Positions 53,471 to 64,000 of a DNA stretch of 64,000 nt are shown here, piece by piece; the stretch's first letter is position 1, and the number at the start of each line of letters is the position of its first letter. Below the pieces are notes generated by a model. That model was not told the origin of the DNA, made no database searches, and was given only the letters and a program-made list of their open reading frames with translations. The stretch spans positions 107,236 to 171,235 of the forward strand of contig JACEEZ010020294.1 of NCBI GenBank assembly GCA_016584305.1, in the 5' to 3' direction. The position numbers and the translations under genes were made by a program. Source of the DNA: Chionoecetes opilio. Its lineage: Eukaryota; Arthropoda; Malacostraca; Decapoda; Majidae.

Positions 53471-54560
53471 AAAAAAAAAAGACATTTTCCACTTTTAATA
53501 GCCTACCTATTAGCCGACTGCGGCGACTGTTCTAGGTTACCATGTTTAACAATTCTACTTCTCCTTACGAACCTAGCTCACTTCATTCAACTAAAGCATC
53601 ATCAGCCCATAAAAAGTGACCTTTTAAACAAATTTATTGTCGACTGCGACTCTCAAAAACTGGATAAAAAGCTCTTATTTCATGTCACGAAAATGACACT
53701 TTTTTTTATGTTCACGGCCAGTTATTTTCAAAAGTGTACATCATCTATGAACCTAACTCACTTCATTCAACTTATTTAAGCCTCTCACCTCCGTAACAAG
53801 TCACATAATGGAAAAAAAAAAAAAATGAGAGGGCTTCCTACCAGAAATAAATTAACGAACTCATATATCTGATTCCTATATAATGTTCAGCCCGGGTAAA
53901 TACCCGTAAACATGATGTGCTGCTGCTCTAAACACCTAACACACTCCCTTCCTATGTGTTTCATGTCCTAATCTTACACGGTACTTACATTTCGATGGCT
54001 GTAATGTCGAGGCAGAGAGCTGTGTATCGAAGCGAAGGAGCCATTTGGATTTTCAAATTTGTAATTTTTTTCACGATAGCTGACCTCCTGGAGCAAGTTT
54101 AATCTTTACCACAGCACCAGAAACCATGCACCAAGGCTGCCGAGGAACAGATCACTATCTAAATGGACCAAACCTTATTGCCCACTAGAGTATCCGCATT
54201 AATATTTTCTTGTGCACTTCAAATATACACCCGCGGGCGGAACGGAGGATCTCAAGTCAAGTAGCCGCTGGTTATCCACACTGATGTATTACTACATCAA
54301 TATCATCAACATAACTGTTTGTTTTAGAATGTTTACACATAAAAGCCATACATTTTTCAAATTCTGTACATTGATTTACATCATAAATTTTCCTCTCTGA
54401 AAATACAACCAGCGGACTACGGCGGGCATTCGGGGCAAGTTTGCCGCTGGTGGCCGCCGTTCGCCCGCCTCTAATGCCATCTAGGCCCGCCGGTGGTGTT
54501 AGTCTGGGGAAAGAGCTGTGGGTAGAGGGCTGATAACGGACATGTTGGATGAATGAATAA
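53471..54560. other. Gene-free stretch
   Basis: AT-rich with scattered short repeats; nothing recognised. Confidence 0.5.
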
Positions 54561-57000
54561 TACAGGATCTTATTCTCCTTGGAACTCCACCCTTGTTATT
54601 GGTGAAGAAAAGTGATGGACTTATCGCCTGTGCTTTTCGACTTCAGGAAGTTAACATTTAACTGGTATCGTGATCTCTATTCCATTCCCTGTTTTTTTGA
54701 GAGACCTTTTGCAGTCTATAGGGAAGGAGAATACAGTTTTACCATTTTGGACCTCACGTCTGATTTCTCTCTGGCAGATTCCGTTAGAAGAGAAATCGCG
54801 GGAAATAACTGGCCTTCTCCACAAATAATGCTCATTATGAATGGATGAATGTCCTATGGGTTTGAGGAACTCACCTCTTACATGGCCAACGCCTAGCAAC
54901 AACTTGTTTCATGGCATCATAGGTATGTTTGTTCGTCTACATGGCGACCTCATACTAGGCTCCACAGACTTATCCATCACTTGCGAAACTTTCCCTTGTG
55001 TTTCAGAACTTACTGAGGCTGGCCTTAAACTTAACGGTGCGCAACTGCAGTTTTCTCAAGTCACGCATTTGAACTTTTTAGGCCATGCGGTCGACAAGGA
55101 ATGGAATCCCACACGTTGGCTTTGTAAAATCAAAGCCGCTCAAGAATTTCCCACCCTACCACCACTGAAAAGGTACGGTATTTCCTCGGGTTGTCGGTTA
55201 CTATCGTGCCTTTGTGAAGACCTATGCATTCGATTGCTATTCCTCTGACACGACTCTTGAAAAGGATGTTCCTTTTCGCTTTGGAAATGGTCCCCAACAA
55301 CAAAGTTTTGATACTTTGAACAGGCACTTACACATGCGCCCAATTCTTACTTTCCTGACTACCATATGCCTTTCACTCTTGTGACAAGATGCTTCGGCAC
55401 TAGGCGTGGGAGCGGTTTTGATCAAACAGTTGAAGGGAAACGCCTCATGTTGTTTGCATAATTCAGTAGAGTGCTTAATAATGTCGAGGTCACGGTACTC
55501 AGTAACTCCCCTTGAACTCTAGCTGTGGTGTGGGCTCTTAAGGCACTTAAGGAATTATCTATGTTATCCCATACAGTTCACAGGACGGATCACACTGCGG
55601 TGCTGAATCTCTTTAAAGGGAAAAACCTTGTGGCCGTGTGGCCGGTGGTTCATCAGGGCGGGCCCCATTCAGGAATTTGATCCTACCTACTATCAAATAT
55701 ATACCTGGAATAAAAATCATGTTGCAGTACGCACTTTCACGCAACATTTCCAGTAAGCAGTGCTCCTCAGACCACTTCAAAATTTCTCTCTACAAGACTT
55801 AATCGAATGCTCAACGCCAAGATCCATGTGTGGTCAAACGTGATTTATGCACTAGAGTCCTGGAGATGAATCTTTATTGCCTAAATTGTCAGTTCCACTT
55901 TTACAGTTTTCATAGTTGAGGAAGTTCTTTGTCGTAAGTCACTATGGACGAGAACAACGGTGTACTCAACTATTTTTCTAACATCTAGTGGAAACTGCTT
56001 TAAAAATCATTCACGACATGCCTCAAGCAGTACATCCAGGTAGAGACACAACCTTGTCCGCCGCACGTCGTTAAGTTTTTATTTGGCCTACCATGCGCAT
56101 CGATGCAGAGAACATGTAACCAATTGGGTCGTTCATGTGGCACAACCAAGGGTAATAACGAAATACTGCTCCTATCCTTGAATATCCTTTACCTGAGTCG
56201 TCCCTTTGACACCGTAGGCATCCACCTTATTGCATCTGTCCTCGCAGTCATCAAGGGTCACATATGTACTAGTATGTATAGATCACTCACACGTTTTGTG
56301 ATTCTAGTTCCCTTGCCTAACAGAGTCTGCTATAACGCGTTGGTTCATGCTCTAGCTTCAAATTTAATTTGCAACCTACACAACTCTAGAGGGGGCCCTG
56401 GAATTTGCTAATCAAATTCTTCATAACATCTGTGAGCAGTTCAAAAATTAAGCCAAACTTTCATTACTAGCTTATCACCCTGCGAGCAATGGTTTGGTAG
56501 AAAGGACTAATAAGAAGATTCTTTGATGTCCTTTCGCATTATGCTGGCGAGTTTCATGACTTGGAGACTGCTTACTCATGTAGCGGCATTCGATAAATGG
56601 TTCAGTAAATTCCTCTACGGAAGACTCCACATTTTTCATTTTGTATGTGTCGACAAGTGACTACCTTATGATGTTCTATTTTGCAATCTCTGTCCCCTGT
56701 CTACTCAGTGGACGATTAATGCTAAATTCACTAATATCCTTTCAGATTCATTCACAGATCAGTTTTCGAGGAAAACTTAGGCTTCTCGTCAGAGATGATG
56801 CGTAGACAGCAATTAGGCTTTCCGGTTGCAATTTCCATAGGTGATTTTGTTATGAAACGTTCTCCTGAACGCCAAATAAGGTGTGTTCTACTAAATTTTC
56901 AGGAACTAACTTGGCACAAGTAAAATTCAGGGACATAAATCATACTCTTGATCAACAAGCATAATACTACAGCGTAGTACATGCTGATAGCTAAAGATAG
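54561..57000 (+). pseudogene. Decayed Ty3/Gypsy Pol (RT, RNase H, integrase)
   Basis: Many stops and frameshifts, but family motifs are readable in order: LLLVKKSDGLIA, YSFTILDLTSDFSLAD (RT), GYYRAFVKTYAFD (RT-RNase H connection), QDASALGVGAVLIKQ (RNase H), RPFDTVGIHLIA and LLAYHPASNGLVERTNKKIL (integrase core end). Integrase follows RNase H, the canonical Gypsy order, so it is a different lineage from the element at 4733. RT palm and YxDD are not readable by eye. No LTRs could be paired. Old, dead copy. Confidence 0.75.
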
Positions 57001-57731
57001 TCAAGCTGAACCTCTCCTGCACTGACCAAGCCACAACTTAGGTCAACAGGCCTTAATGTTCTCATGTTTTTCTTGTTAGCCTTATGTTAGTAGTACAATA
57101 CTATTTTTGCTAGTAATTCTATTTTAAGTTTAACATTTCATATCTGCTGTGGTATAGTATTTGGATATGAAACCTTGGGGTTCCTTGGCAAGCAGAATTA
57201 TGTCTGTGAGACCAGTGAGTGTGGCCGGAGCGATGTGCTGGTGTATTTAGCACATATTGTATAAACTAATGTGTAGACTTATCTATAGGACTTTATGAGA
57301 AACATGTTAACCTTTTGTTAAACCTAAGTGGTAACCGAAGGCGGGGCGATTCCGCCCAAACTGTTCCCGCCAGACCCAAGTCCGTCATGTGTCTTTGACC
57401 ATTGCCAGAGAGGTCAATGGTCCGTGTGCCTTCCCAAGAATTTAAACCACAAATCTACTACGAGTTTCCTTCCCCCTACTGAAGAGACATTGGGAGGTCC
57501 TAGGGAGGCTGGCCACAAACTGATGATTGGAAGGCCCGGAGGTGATGACTCAGGCCACTTTATATGGCGGGAAGAGTGTATACTGTTGGCCACTCGATGA
57601 CGGAAGAAGTGTACCTCAGGCCACTCTAATGATTGTATGGGGAGTGAACTCAGGACCCTTAATGTGGGAGGGGAGTGAACCTAGTCGAATTTTGAAGTGT
57701 GGTGGTGGCGAACTCACTGGTTGCGAAAATG
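57001..57731. other. Gene-free stretch
   Basis: A 90-codon plus-strand frame at 57328 has no recognised homology. Confidence 0.4.
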
Positions 57732-58000
57732 TTAAGGTGTGGCGGCCTCGCGGTGTTCGCCACTCCACCACCAGCTGAGGGCGACGTAGTACTCCAGTTT
57801 ACGTTGCTCTAGGGCGCTCTTGATGTTCAGCCTTCGTCTAACTGAATCCACGAGGATGAAGCACGTCGAAGGCGGCCTCCTGCAGGTGGTGGGTGGTAAC
57901 GCTTCCCCAGCTTCTGTCTGCAGCAGCTCCATGAAGCCATCGAGGCACCAGGAGCTTCGTCGCACCATGCTTTCGGCCTCCTCGTCCTTCCTCTGCGTCG
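57732..58000 (-). CDS. Possible terminal exon of an unrecognised gene
   Basis: Minus-strand frame that starts directly after an ATTATAG acceptor-like site (58001-58007 in plus coordinates). It reads TTQRKDEEAESMVRRSSWCL and FMELLQTEAGEALPPTTCRR through CFILVDSVRRRLNIKSALEQ and ends with a stop at 57732-57734. The composition looks coding and is not repeat-like, but I know no family. Neighbouring minus-strand frames (58327-58659, 58742-58990) may be further exons. Splice partners are not clear. Confidence 0.28.
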
Positions 58001-58326
58001 TCTATAATTGTGACTTCCGAGGACTTGGTCTCTCACCTGGGTCTGGTTGCCAGAAGGAGAGGACCTGCTCACCACCTCCTCCAGCACGTCCCCTCCTCCC
58101 ATCCAGGGTGTTTTGACCTCCTTCGAGCTGCTGTGTACCTGCAGGGGAGGCTCGTCCTGCTGTCCTCGGCCCGGCTCGTTTTGCAGCCTCTTTCGTCAAG
58201 CCTGGTGCGGCAAGGGTTTGCCTTGCTTTCCCTTCCCATGGGGCCGGTGGTGGGCGTGTCATGTCTGACCGTGCACAGGAGCACCCCGCCACCGCCCCCA
58301 CACAACCACCACCGCCACACACACGG

Positions 58327-58600
58327 TCAACACGAAGCAGACACAAACGTCAGTGTTTTCTGCCAGGCCTTCTGGGCTGCTTCATGCAGGCCAAGACGTT
58401 CCTTGCTGGCCCAGGCAGCAAGGCAGGCAGCATCAAGATCCAGGGGCAAGCATCTCCCTCCACTGTCACTCAGGGGAAGCCGCATTCCGCCAGGGGGATC
58501 CCTTGGTGACACCAGCAACTGAGGCGACCACCAGGTTGCATATTCCCCACCAGCGTTGCCCTTTTCCGGCAGCTGGCTGCCCTCTACGCATGGCTGTAAG
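58327..58600 (-). CDS. Possible internal exon of the same unrecognised gene
   Basis: Minus-strand frame with LPEKGNAGGEYATWWSPQLL, then MRLPLSDSGGRCLPLDLDAA and WASKERLGLHEAAQKAWQK. It looks coding in composition. Exon limits are uncertain and no homologue is recognised. Confidence 0.22.
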
Positions 58601-58741
58601 CATCCGAAACTAACCACAGGATTTTTCTGAAATAACCTCATTGTGATTCCCACATACAAGTTACTTTTAAATAGTCACTAAACCTAACCTAACCTAACTA
58701 ACTTAAAACGTGTTTTGCCCTAACCTTACCTACCTACGTCC

Positions 58742-58990
58742 TGCCGAAAAGGGAGTAGCGCGTGGAGAATATGCACCAGGTGCCCCTGCACCTTCCCCAG
58801 CCGGGTGATGTGTGATGTTGGGGCCCTGCTCCTTCCAGGCCCTCATTCCTGACGCAACATGGTCGGCCTCCAGCCCAACCTCACCAAGAAAGCCAGTGAA
58901 AGAGTGGGGGAAGAAACCGTAGCAAGGTGGATCCTCCTGCATAAGGGGATGGCAGTGTGGGGCGATGTCCACTGAACCACAGAGTCTCCG
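58742..58990 (-). CDS. Possible upstream exon of the same unrecognised gene
   Basis: Minus-strand frame beginning just after a stop with AKRRLCGSVDIAPHCHPL, then EDPPCYGFFPHSFTGFLGEV and MRAWKEQGPNITHHPAGEG, followed by a GTAGGT donor-like site after SPRATPFSAG. No homologue recognised; the plus strand is closed by stops here, which slightly favours the minus reading. Confidence 0.25.
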
Positions 58991-59049
58991 CTTGGCTCAT
59001 CCAGGGTCACACCGTTTGTGTCTTGCCATCACATACAATATATCCAAGT

Positions 59050-59440
59050 AACATTACATCTATAAGATGCAATGTAATACTAATGCGTCACAGTTAACAC
59101 AAGTGTGACATTGTTTTCTGCTCACACTAAACCATCAGCCATTAATTTAGTGATTATGGACCTTTAGTGTGGCTGTTATTGCTTGTCGCTGCCTTCCCAC
59201 TACAGCTTGCATATCTGCCTGGTGTTGGTGTTGTGCTTCTCTGGCTCACACATGACACAGTGTTGTGTATGGCTTGCTGGCGAACCCCTCGTCACCCACC
59301 ACCACCACCCACCACCTTACTGCTTGCTTGCCTTTGTGCTCCATTGTACCGGACAGACTCGCATTGTTCCTCCTTTCTCCTCCACCCTCTGACTATAATA
59401 TGCCCTGTCATTAAGTCCTTCGATTATGTTCCTTTGCCCT
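59050..59440. other. Gene-free stretch
   Basis: Pyrimidine-rich parts, nothing recognised. Confidence 0.4.
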
Positions 59441-59442
59441 TT

Positions 59443-59705
59443 CTGGCCTAGATCCTCGAAGGCTTACGGTCCTGACGGAGTCCCTCCTATTGTTCTCAAA
59501 AACTGTGCCTTCTGTGCTTGCACCTTGCCTGATCAAACTTTTCCGTCTTTGTCTATCTACTTCCCCTTTCCTTTCTTGCTGGAAGTTTGCTTCACATCCA
59601 CCCTGTTCCTAAGGAAGGGGTGACCGTTTCTAATCCTTCAAACTACCGTCCTATAGCTTTAGCTTCTGCTTTCTAAAGTGTTTTGAATCTATACTTAATA
59701 AAAGA
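59443..59705 (+). pseudogene. Jockey-like non-LTR reverse transcriptase fragment
   Basis: Reads SSKAYGPDGVPPIVLKNCA, then after frameshifts a block matching SNPSNYRPIAL-type sequence (CTTCAAACTACCGTCCTATA) and KCFESILN. This is the RT fingers region of Jockey-clade elements: the GPDGVPxxxLK motif and NYRPI motif with the expected spacing. Only about 260 bp survives, with frame breaks. It is a different family from the RTE copies next to it. Confidence 0.75.
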
Positions 59706-59891
59706 CTCTTAAATAGGCAACACATTTACATATACAATAAAGGACGGCGTAGTATAGGAAGTAAGCAATCTCAGTTGTCGTAAAGACATTGAATTCACTA
59801 ATTTTAATTATATTATTATGGTAAACTATACTTAATTCGTAATATTAACAGCCCACTCATGAAAAAACTAATCAATGAGTCCATGTCGCTG

Positions 59892-60235
59892 ATTAAGTGT
59901 CAAATCAGCGATTGCCACCGTAGGACTGTCGAGGCCTTTACCTGCATAGTCAGTCAGCGCCAACTTCGCTAGATGGGGCAGTGCACGCTTTACCCTGAAA
60001 CCGATCCTTCCCATCGGTTTATCTGTAAAGAGACAATCCGGCGTGGGTGGAGGCCAAGGGGGCGCCCACAAGGCTCGTGGCCTGAGGCAAGTTGATGTTT
60101 TCTTGTCGGGAGAGCTGCTTGGTATGGAAAGGAGCCTGCATGGGAAACTCGCGCGTGGTGACCCCTGGGAGTGGCGTTCGGGTAGGGTGGGCGAGGCGCG
60201 CGCCCCCCGTCGTATGCCCACCAATGATTGAATTG
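59892..60235 (+). pseudogene. RTE-like element, copy 4 (3' end)
   Basis: From TGTCAAATCAGCGATTGC to GTATGCCCACCAATGATTGA; matches the last 340 bp of copy 3 with many single-base indels. Coding frame lost. Confidence 0.85.
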
Positions 60236-60318
60236 GGAATGAAGTCAAGGACTAACATGTGTACTCCAAGGCTCGAACTTAGGACACTCACAGCGAAATT
60301 CGGCGCACCAAGCTTAGG

Positions 60319-62985
60319 CTATCAATCAATCATTGGGGCATACCCGGGCGGGCGCGTCGCCTCGCAACCCTACGACGCCACTCCCTTCGGGGGGTCCCAC
60401 GCGCGAGGTTAAGCAAATACCATGGCAGGCTGCCTTTCCCATACCAAGCACTTCGACAAAAACTTAACTTGCCCCAGCCACGAGCCTTGTGGGCGCCCCC
60501 TGCCCCTCCACGCCGGATTGTCATCTTACAGATACACCCGATGGGAAGGATCGGTTTCAGGGTAGCGTGCCACTGCCCTAATAGCCGAAGTTTGGCGCTG
60601 ACGGACTATGCAGTATAGGCCTCGATTCAGTCTCACGGTGCAATTCGCTGATTTGACACGTAATCATCCCAGCGATACCCCGTGATTCTGCGAAGACACT
60701 TATTACCAAAGGCATTGATTCGTCTCTTCAAGTTCCTATTAGTGTCCATGTCTCACAAAACCAATAGAGTAAGACAGGGATCACAAGCGACTGAAGATCC
60801 GGTCTTTGTCCTCCGCACAGGTACCGACAACGCCAAATACTCCGCTGAGCGAGTCTCCTAACACCGTGGGCCTGCCAATCCGGCGTAGACTTCTGACGTG
60901 ACTCGCCGTCATTATGGACCGGGCGCTACCAAGGTATGTAAACTTTTTCCAGATCTCAATGTCCTCGCCACACGCATGAACAGACCTGTACTGCTTCATC
61001 TAGTAAGTCTCGCCAAACACCTGGACCTTGGTCCTTGAGCCGGAGACCTCAGTCCCAGGGCTTTGCCTCCTCGTGCAGCGCCTCGAGAGCCCATCACCGG
61101 ACCTCCAGCGACTCGCAAAGATTACTCTGCATCATCGGCAAAAACAAGATCGTGATCTTGGGTTGCCGACGGATGCTCCACCAATCACTTTGATCTACAC
61201 CCTGTCCAATACCCAGTCCATACAAGCGTGAAAAGTGATGGGGCAAAGGACGCACCCTTGCCTCACTCCTGTAATTCACAGGAAGAAGCTGATACACTGC
61301 CCCAAACTTCACAGCACTCTTAGTCCCAGAATACAGACCAGTTATCAAACCAATAGTCCTTGCAGGAATCCCTCGAGTTCGCAGAAGATCCAGAGTGACT
61401 CACGATGCACTGAGTCTCAAACGCCTGTCTTGAGATCAACATAGGCTGCAGCAATCCCCTGTCAACTCACCTTCGGCGTTCCACCTGGACACGAAGCACT
61501 AGGTACGGTTCGTTGTTGACTTACCAGGCTGAACCCAGACTGCTGAGGTCCTCTGATGCCCTTCACCAGATGACTGCGATTCTGTCAGCAATATATGGGC
61601 AAGCACCTTGCCTGGTACGGGCTAGCAAATTGTAATACCGTGGGTAATTGTTGCAGTCCGACGGTCCCCATTTCCCTTTCCAGATAAGGGACCGACAGCC
61701 CTTTTCCCAGTCAGGAGGGAATGGTACCTGATTGCCACACCGGCAGTCGGACAGCATGCACCCGCGGATCATGGCCTCACCCCCAGCTTTGAGTAGCTCC
61801 GCACTGATATTACAAACACCAGCTGCCTTTCCACCCTTCAACTTTGCTAAGCCTCCTCTGACTTCGTCAGAGAGGGTGGGGTTTCGTCAGGGGGAATCGG
61901 CATCCACTGCCTGTAACCAGTGGTGTGAAGCTGCTCAGTTGGGGGTCCACCGTGAACAACTGCCCAAAGTACTCACCCAACGAGCCATCTGCCCATCCAT
62001 GTCCGACACGAGGCGCCCATCTGCAGTTCAAATAGCACTCCCCCGAGAAGGAGACTTGGAACGGAGCTTCTTCAGGGCTCAGTAGGCGGGTCGGGGGTCA
62101 TTAGCGTTCAAATGACCCTCGACATCCTCAGCGAGACTCCTGACATACCTCTCCTTGTCTCTCCTCAGGAGGGTTCTAGCCCGGCGTGACAGAGCCCTGT
62201 GCTGGTCCCGGTTCCCAGCCAGCCTGGCAGCGCGACTCTCCTCGATTTCCCCAGTGTCTCCGAAAGAGAAAAAACCACGCCTTTGACCTCGGGCGCTCCC
62301 AATACACTCCTTGGCAGCTTGTAAGTTTCACGTTTGAAGGTATCCCACAGTTCTACAGGATCCCCGAGAGCACCGAGCACATAAAAACCGATTTGAGACT
62401 GCCACCGCATACTCATGAGCACATGTCAAGTCCTTCAGTTTCTCAAGATGAAAAACAGTATGGTTACCTCTTGGGGATTCTTCTGGACTTGACATGAAGC
62501 TTAAGTTTAGCACAACAAGTCTGTGTCTGCTCCAAAGAACTCAGCACTCCCGGGACTGGAGGATCCTCCAACGAGTACTAACGAGGATGTGGTCGATCTC
62601 CTTTGCTACCCCTCCGCATTACTATACCATGTCCAGCGGTGCAGCTCTGGTCTCTGATACCAAGAAACCTGCAATTCTCAACCTTCTGGACCTTGCAAAG
62701 TTCAGAAGCAGAGAACTGTTGGTGTTTCTGTGATCCTCCAACGAGTACTAACGAGGATGTGGTCGATCTCCTTAGCTACCCTCCGGCATTACTATACCAT
62801 GTCCAGCGGTGCAGCTCTGGTCTCTGATACCAGAACCTGCATTCTCAACCTCTGACCTGCAAAGTTCGAAGCAGAGAACTGTTGGTGTTTCTGGTACCGG
62901 AGCCATGGGGACCAACACACAACTCGTAGCCATCTCTCACAGTGCCAGTAGTAGCATTGAAGTCGCCCAAGACAATGAATGTGGC
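60319..62985 (-). pseudogene. RTE-like element, copy 5 (long, indel-rich)
   Basis: Minus-strand copy, 3' tail AATGATTGATTGATAG at 60319, extending back to the endonuclease IVLGDFNA region (62940-62985). It covers the RT (FADD region near 61130) and linker. Compared with copy 3 it has frequent one- to three-base insertions and deletions, so no frame longer than about 120 codons survives. A 170-bp segment is tandemly duplicated (62562-62731 and 62732-62893). The copy is dead or the sequence is inaccurate here. Confidence 0.85.
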
Positions 62986-64000
62986 TATGGCTATTAGGCT
63001 ATGAACACAGTTAAGAATTTAAGCACATACTCACGATATACTATAATCCCTATTCGAATACTGGATATTCCCCTTTCTCCCCCGCACTCCAAGACAGGAT
63101 GGACAAGCCAGTCCTCGTCCCGCACGCCAGCAGCACGAACACTCTCCTCTCTTTTTTCAAACGCATCTCTCTGACGGGCTCAAGCTAGCCCGTGGTCCTC
63201 CCCAGCTGGAGGCCCGATAAAAAAATCTATTTTTTTTTTTTTAAATGGATATTAATCTAAGCATATTCTTAAACCAACGCAGTATCATAGTTTAACGATT
63301 GCACGATTGGAAGGTGTAATAAAATAAGAGAACGTGATCCATATCACGAAGACATAAATTCATAATTATATAAGGTAAAAAATAATTATTCTTCACAAAT
63401 GAAATGAAAAGTGGTGCATATGATACTATTTGAAACAAAATCACATCGTCAATTGCCAAGTGAACAAATACAGTAGACTTAATTAATGTATGTATGTAAT
63501 ACAGATGCATTTACTTAAATCATTTGGTTACTGGAAAATGGATTAGTGACTAAATATGGCATGGAACGAAAAAATAACGTTATTAACCGGTTACAGGGAT
63601 TTCAAAATAGCGTTTTTGCTCAGGAGCAGTAAATATGATAATGTTTTCGTTTCCGTTTTTGTTCCGAGCATAATTTCGTTCGTTTCGGTTTTCGTTTTCG
63701 TTCCCTTAAACCGTTTCCAAGCCCTGGAACTTTTGAATAAGACACAATAATTAGGAAATGCACTAGTGTATACTAGTAGAATTTGTTCTTAGTTGAACTA
63801 TGTAGTTACAAATGTTGTGACATATTACAAAGACTGTAATGTAAGAAAGAATGAGAGAAGACCAAGAACCGGTGTTTTGATGCCCTGCTTGACCTCCATA
63901 AGCCCCTTTCCCAAATTAGAACCCAAAATGCCCATCTTAGTTTTTTTGGGCCCAGCCCCGGGGACACAAGCACTGTTGGACTTTTCGTGCCCCAAAGTCC
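62986..64000. other. Gene-free stretch to the end of the window
   Basis: AT-rich. GTTTTCGTTTCC/TTTTCGTTCC words at 63640-63710 end in CCAAGCCCTG, which resembles one hAT-type terminus (CAGGGCTTGG on the minus strand), but no partner end is seen. Confidence 0.45.

Noticed and set aside
60240..60310. Box B-like GTTCGAGCC (minus strand) between RTE copies 4 and 5
   Set aside because: No box A or cloverleaf could be built around it.
63550..63727. hAT-type end CAGGGCTTGG on the minus strand
   Set aside because: Only one terminus seen; no paired end or target duplication within the window.

Overview
The window is eukaryotic, most likely from a decapod crustacean. Its only well-supported host gene is split by GT-AG introns and encodes an ionotropic chemoreceptor (IR) of the arthropod type. 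Short arrays of the arthropod telomere unit TTAGG/CCTAA are scattered through it. Almost everything else is transposable element, microsatellite or minisatellite. The species call is inference; the arthropod call is firmer.

Host gene. Five plus-strand exons (87-271, 680-910, 3892-4067, 35974-36124, 36797-36976) encode the C-terminal half of an IR: M1, pore loop, M3, the S2 ligand-binding half and M4, then a stop. Exon phases agree across every junction. The 5' exons lie upstream of the window. The third intron seen here is 31.9 kb and has absorbed most of the mobile DNA.

Elements inside that intron. A Ty3/Gypsy-type LTR retrotransposon (4733-17241) has domains in the order GAG-PR-INT-RT-RNaseH, the Gmr1-like order, with a tRNA-Pro-like primer site and LTRs about 97% identical. 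It is interrupted by a fold-back element in the leader, a widespread CCTCCGCCAACG repeat, and a 5.4 kb DNA transposon (element A, 8693-14091) inside the integrase. Element B (18653-22596) is a better-preserved relative of A, with motifs resembling a FEN1/XPG-like nuclease, a cysteine-rich tail and long TIRs. Next come several copies of an RTE-like non-LTR element. One lies inside a hAT-like element (24789-29484) with a perfect 8-bp target duplication. The intron ends with a 59-bp satellite (23 copies), fold-back elements and a 23-bp minisatellite.

Downstream of the receptor. A Mutator-like transposon (38292-40319) has a 462-codon FLYWCH/MULE transposase with no stop or frameshift, TIRs and a 10-bp target duplication. 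It sits inside another long-TIR element (37949-40743). Then follow a 16-bp minisatellite (41526-42310), a purine tract, a 2.4 kb near-perfect palindrome (43652-46049), a second small palindrome, about 4 kb without recognisable genes, a tRNA-derived SINE (about 52022), a decayed canonical Ty3/Gypsy relic (54561-57000), a possible minus-strand exon cluster (57732-58990), a Jockey-like fragment, and two facing RTE copies (59892-62985). The last copy has so many small indels that sequence or assembly error should be considered.

I see no rRNA, CRISPR or bacterial operon structure. The window reads as a chemoreceptor locus overrun by nested transposons.
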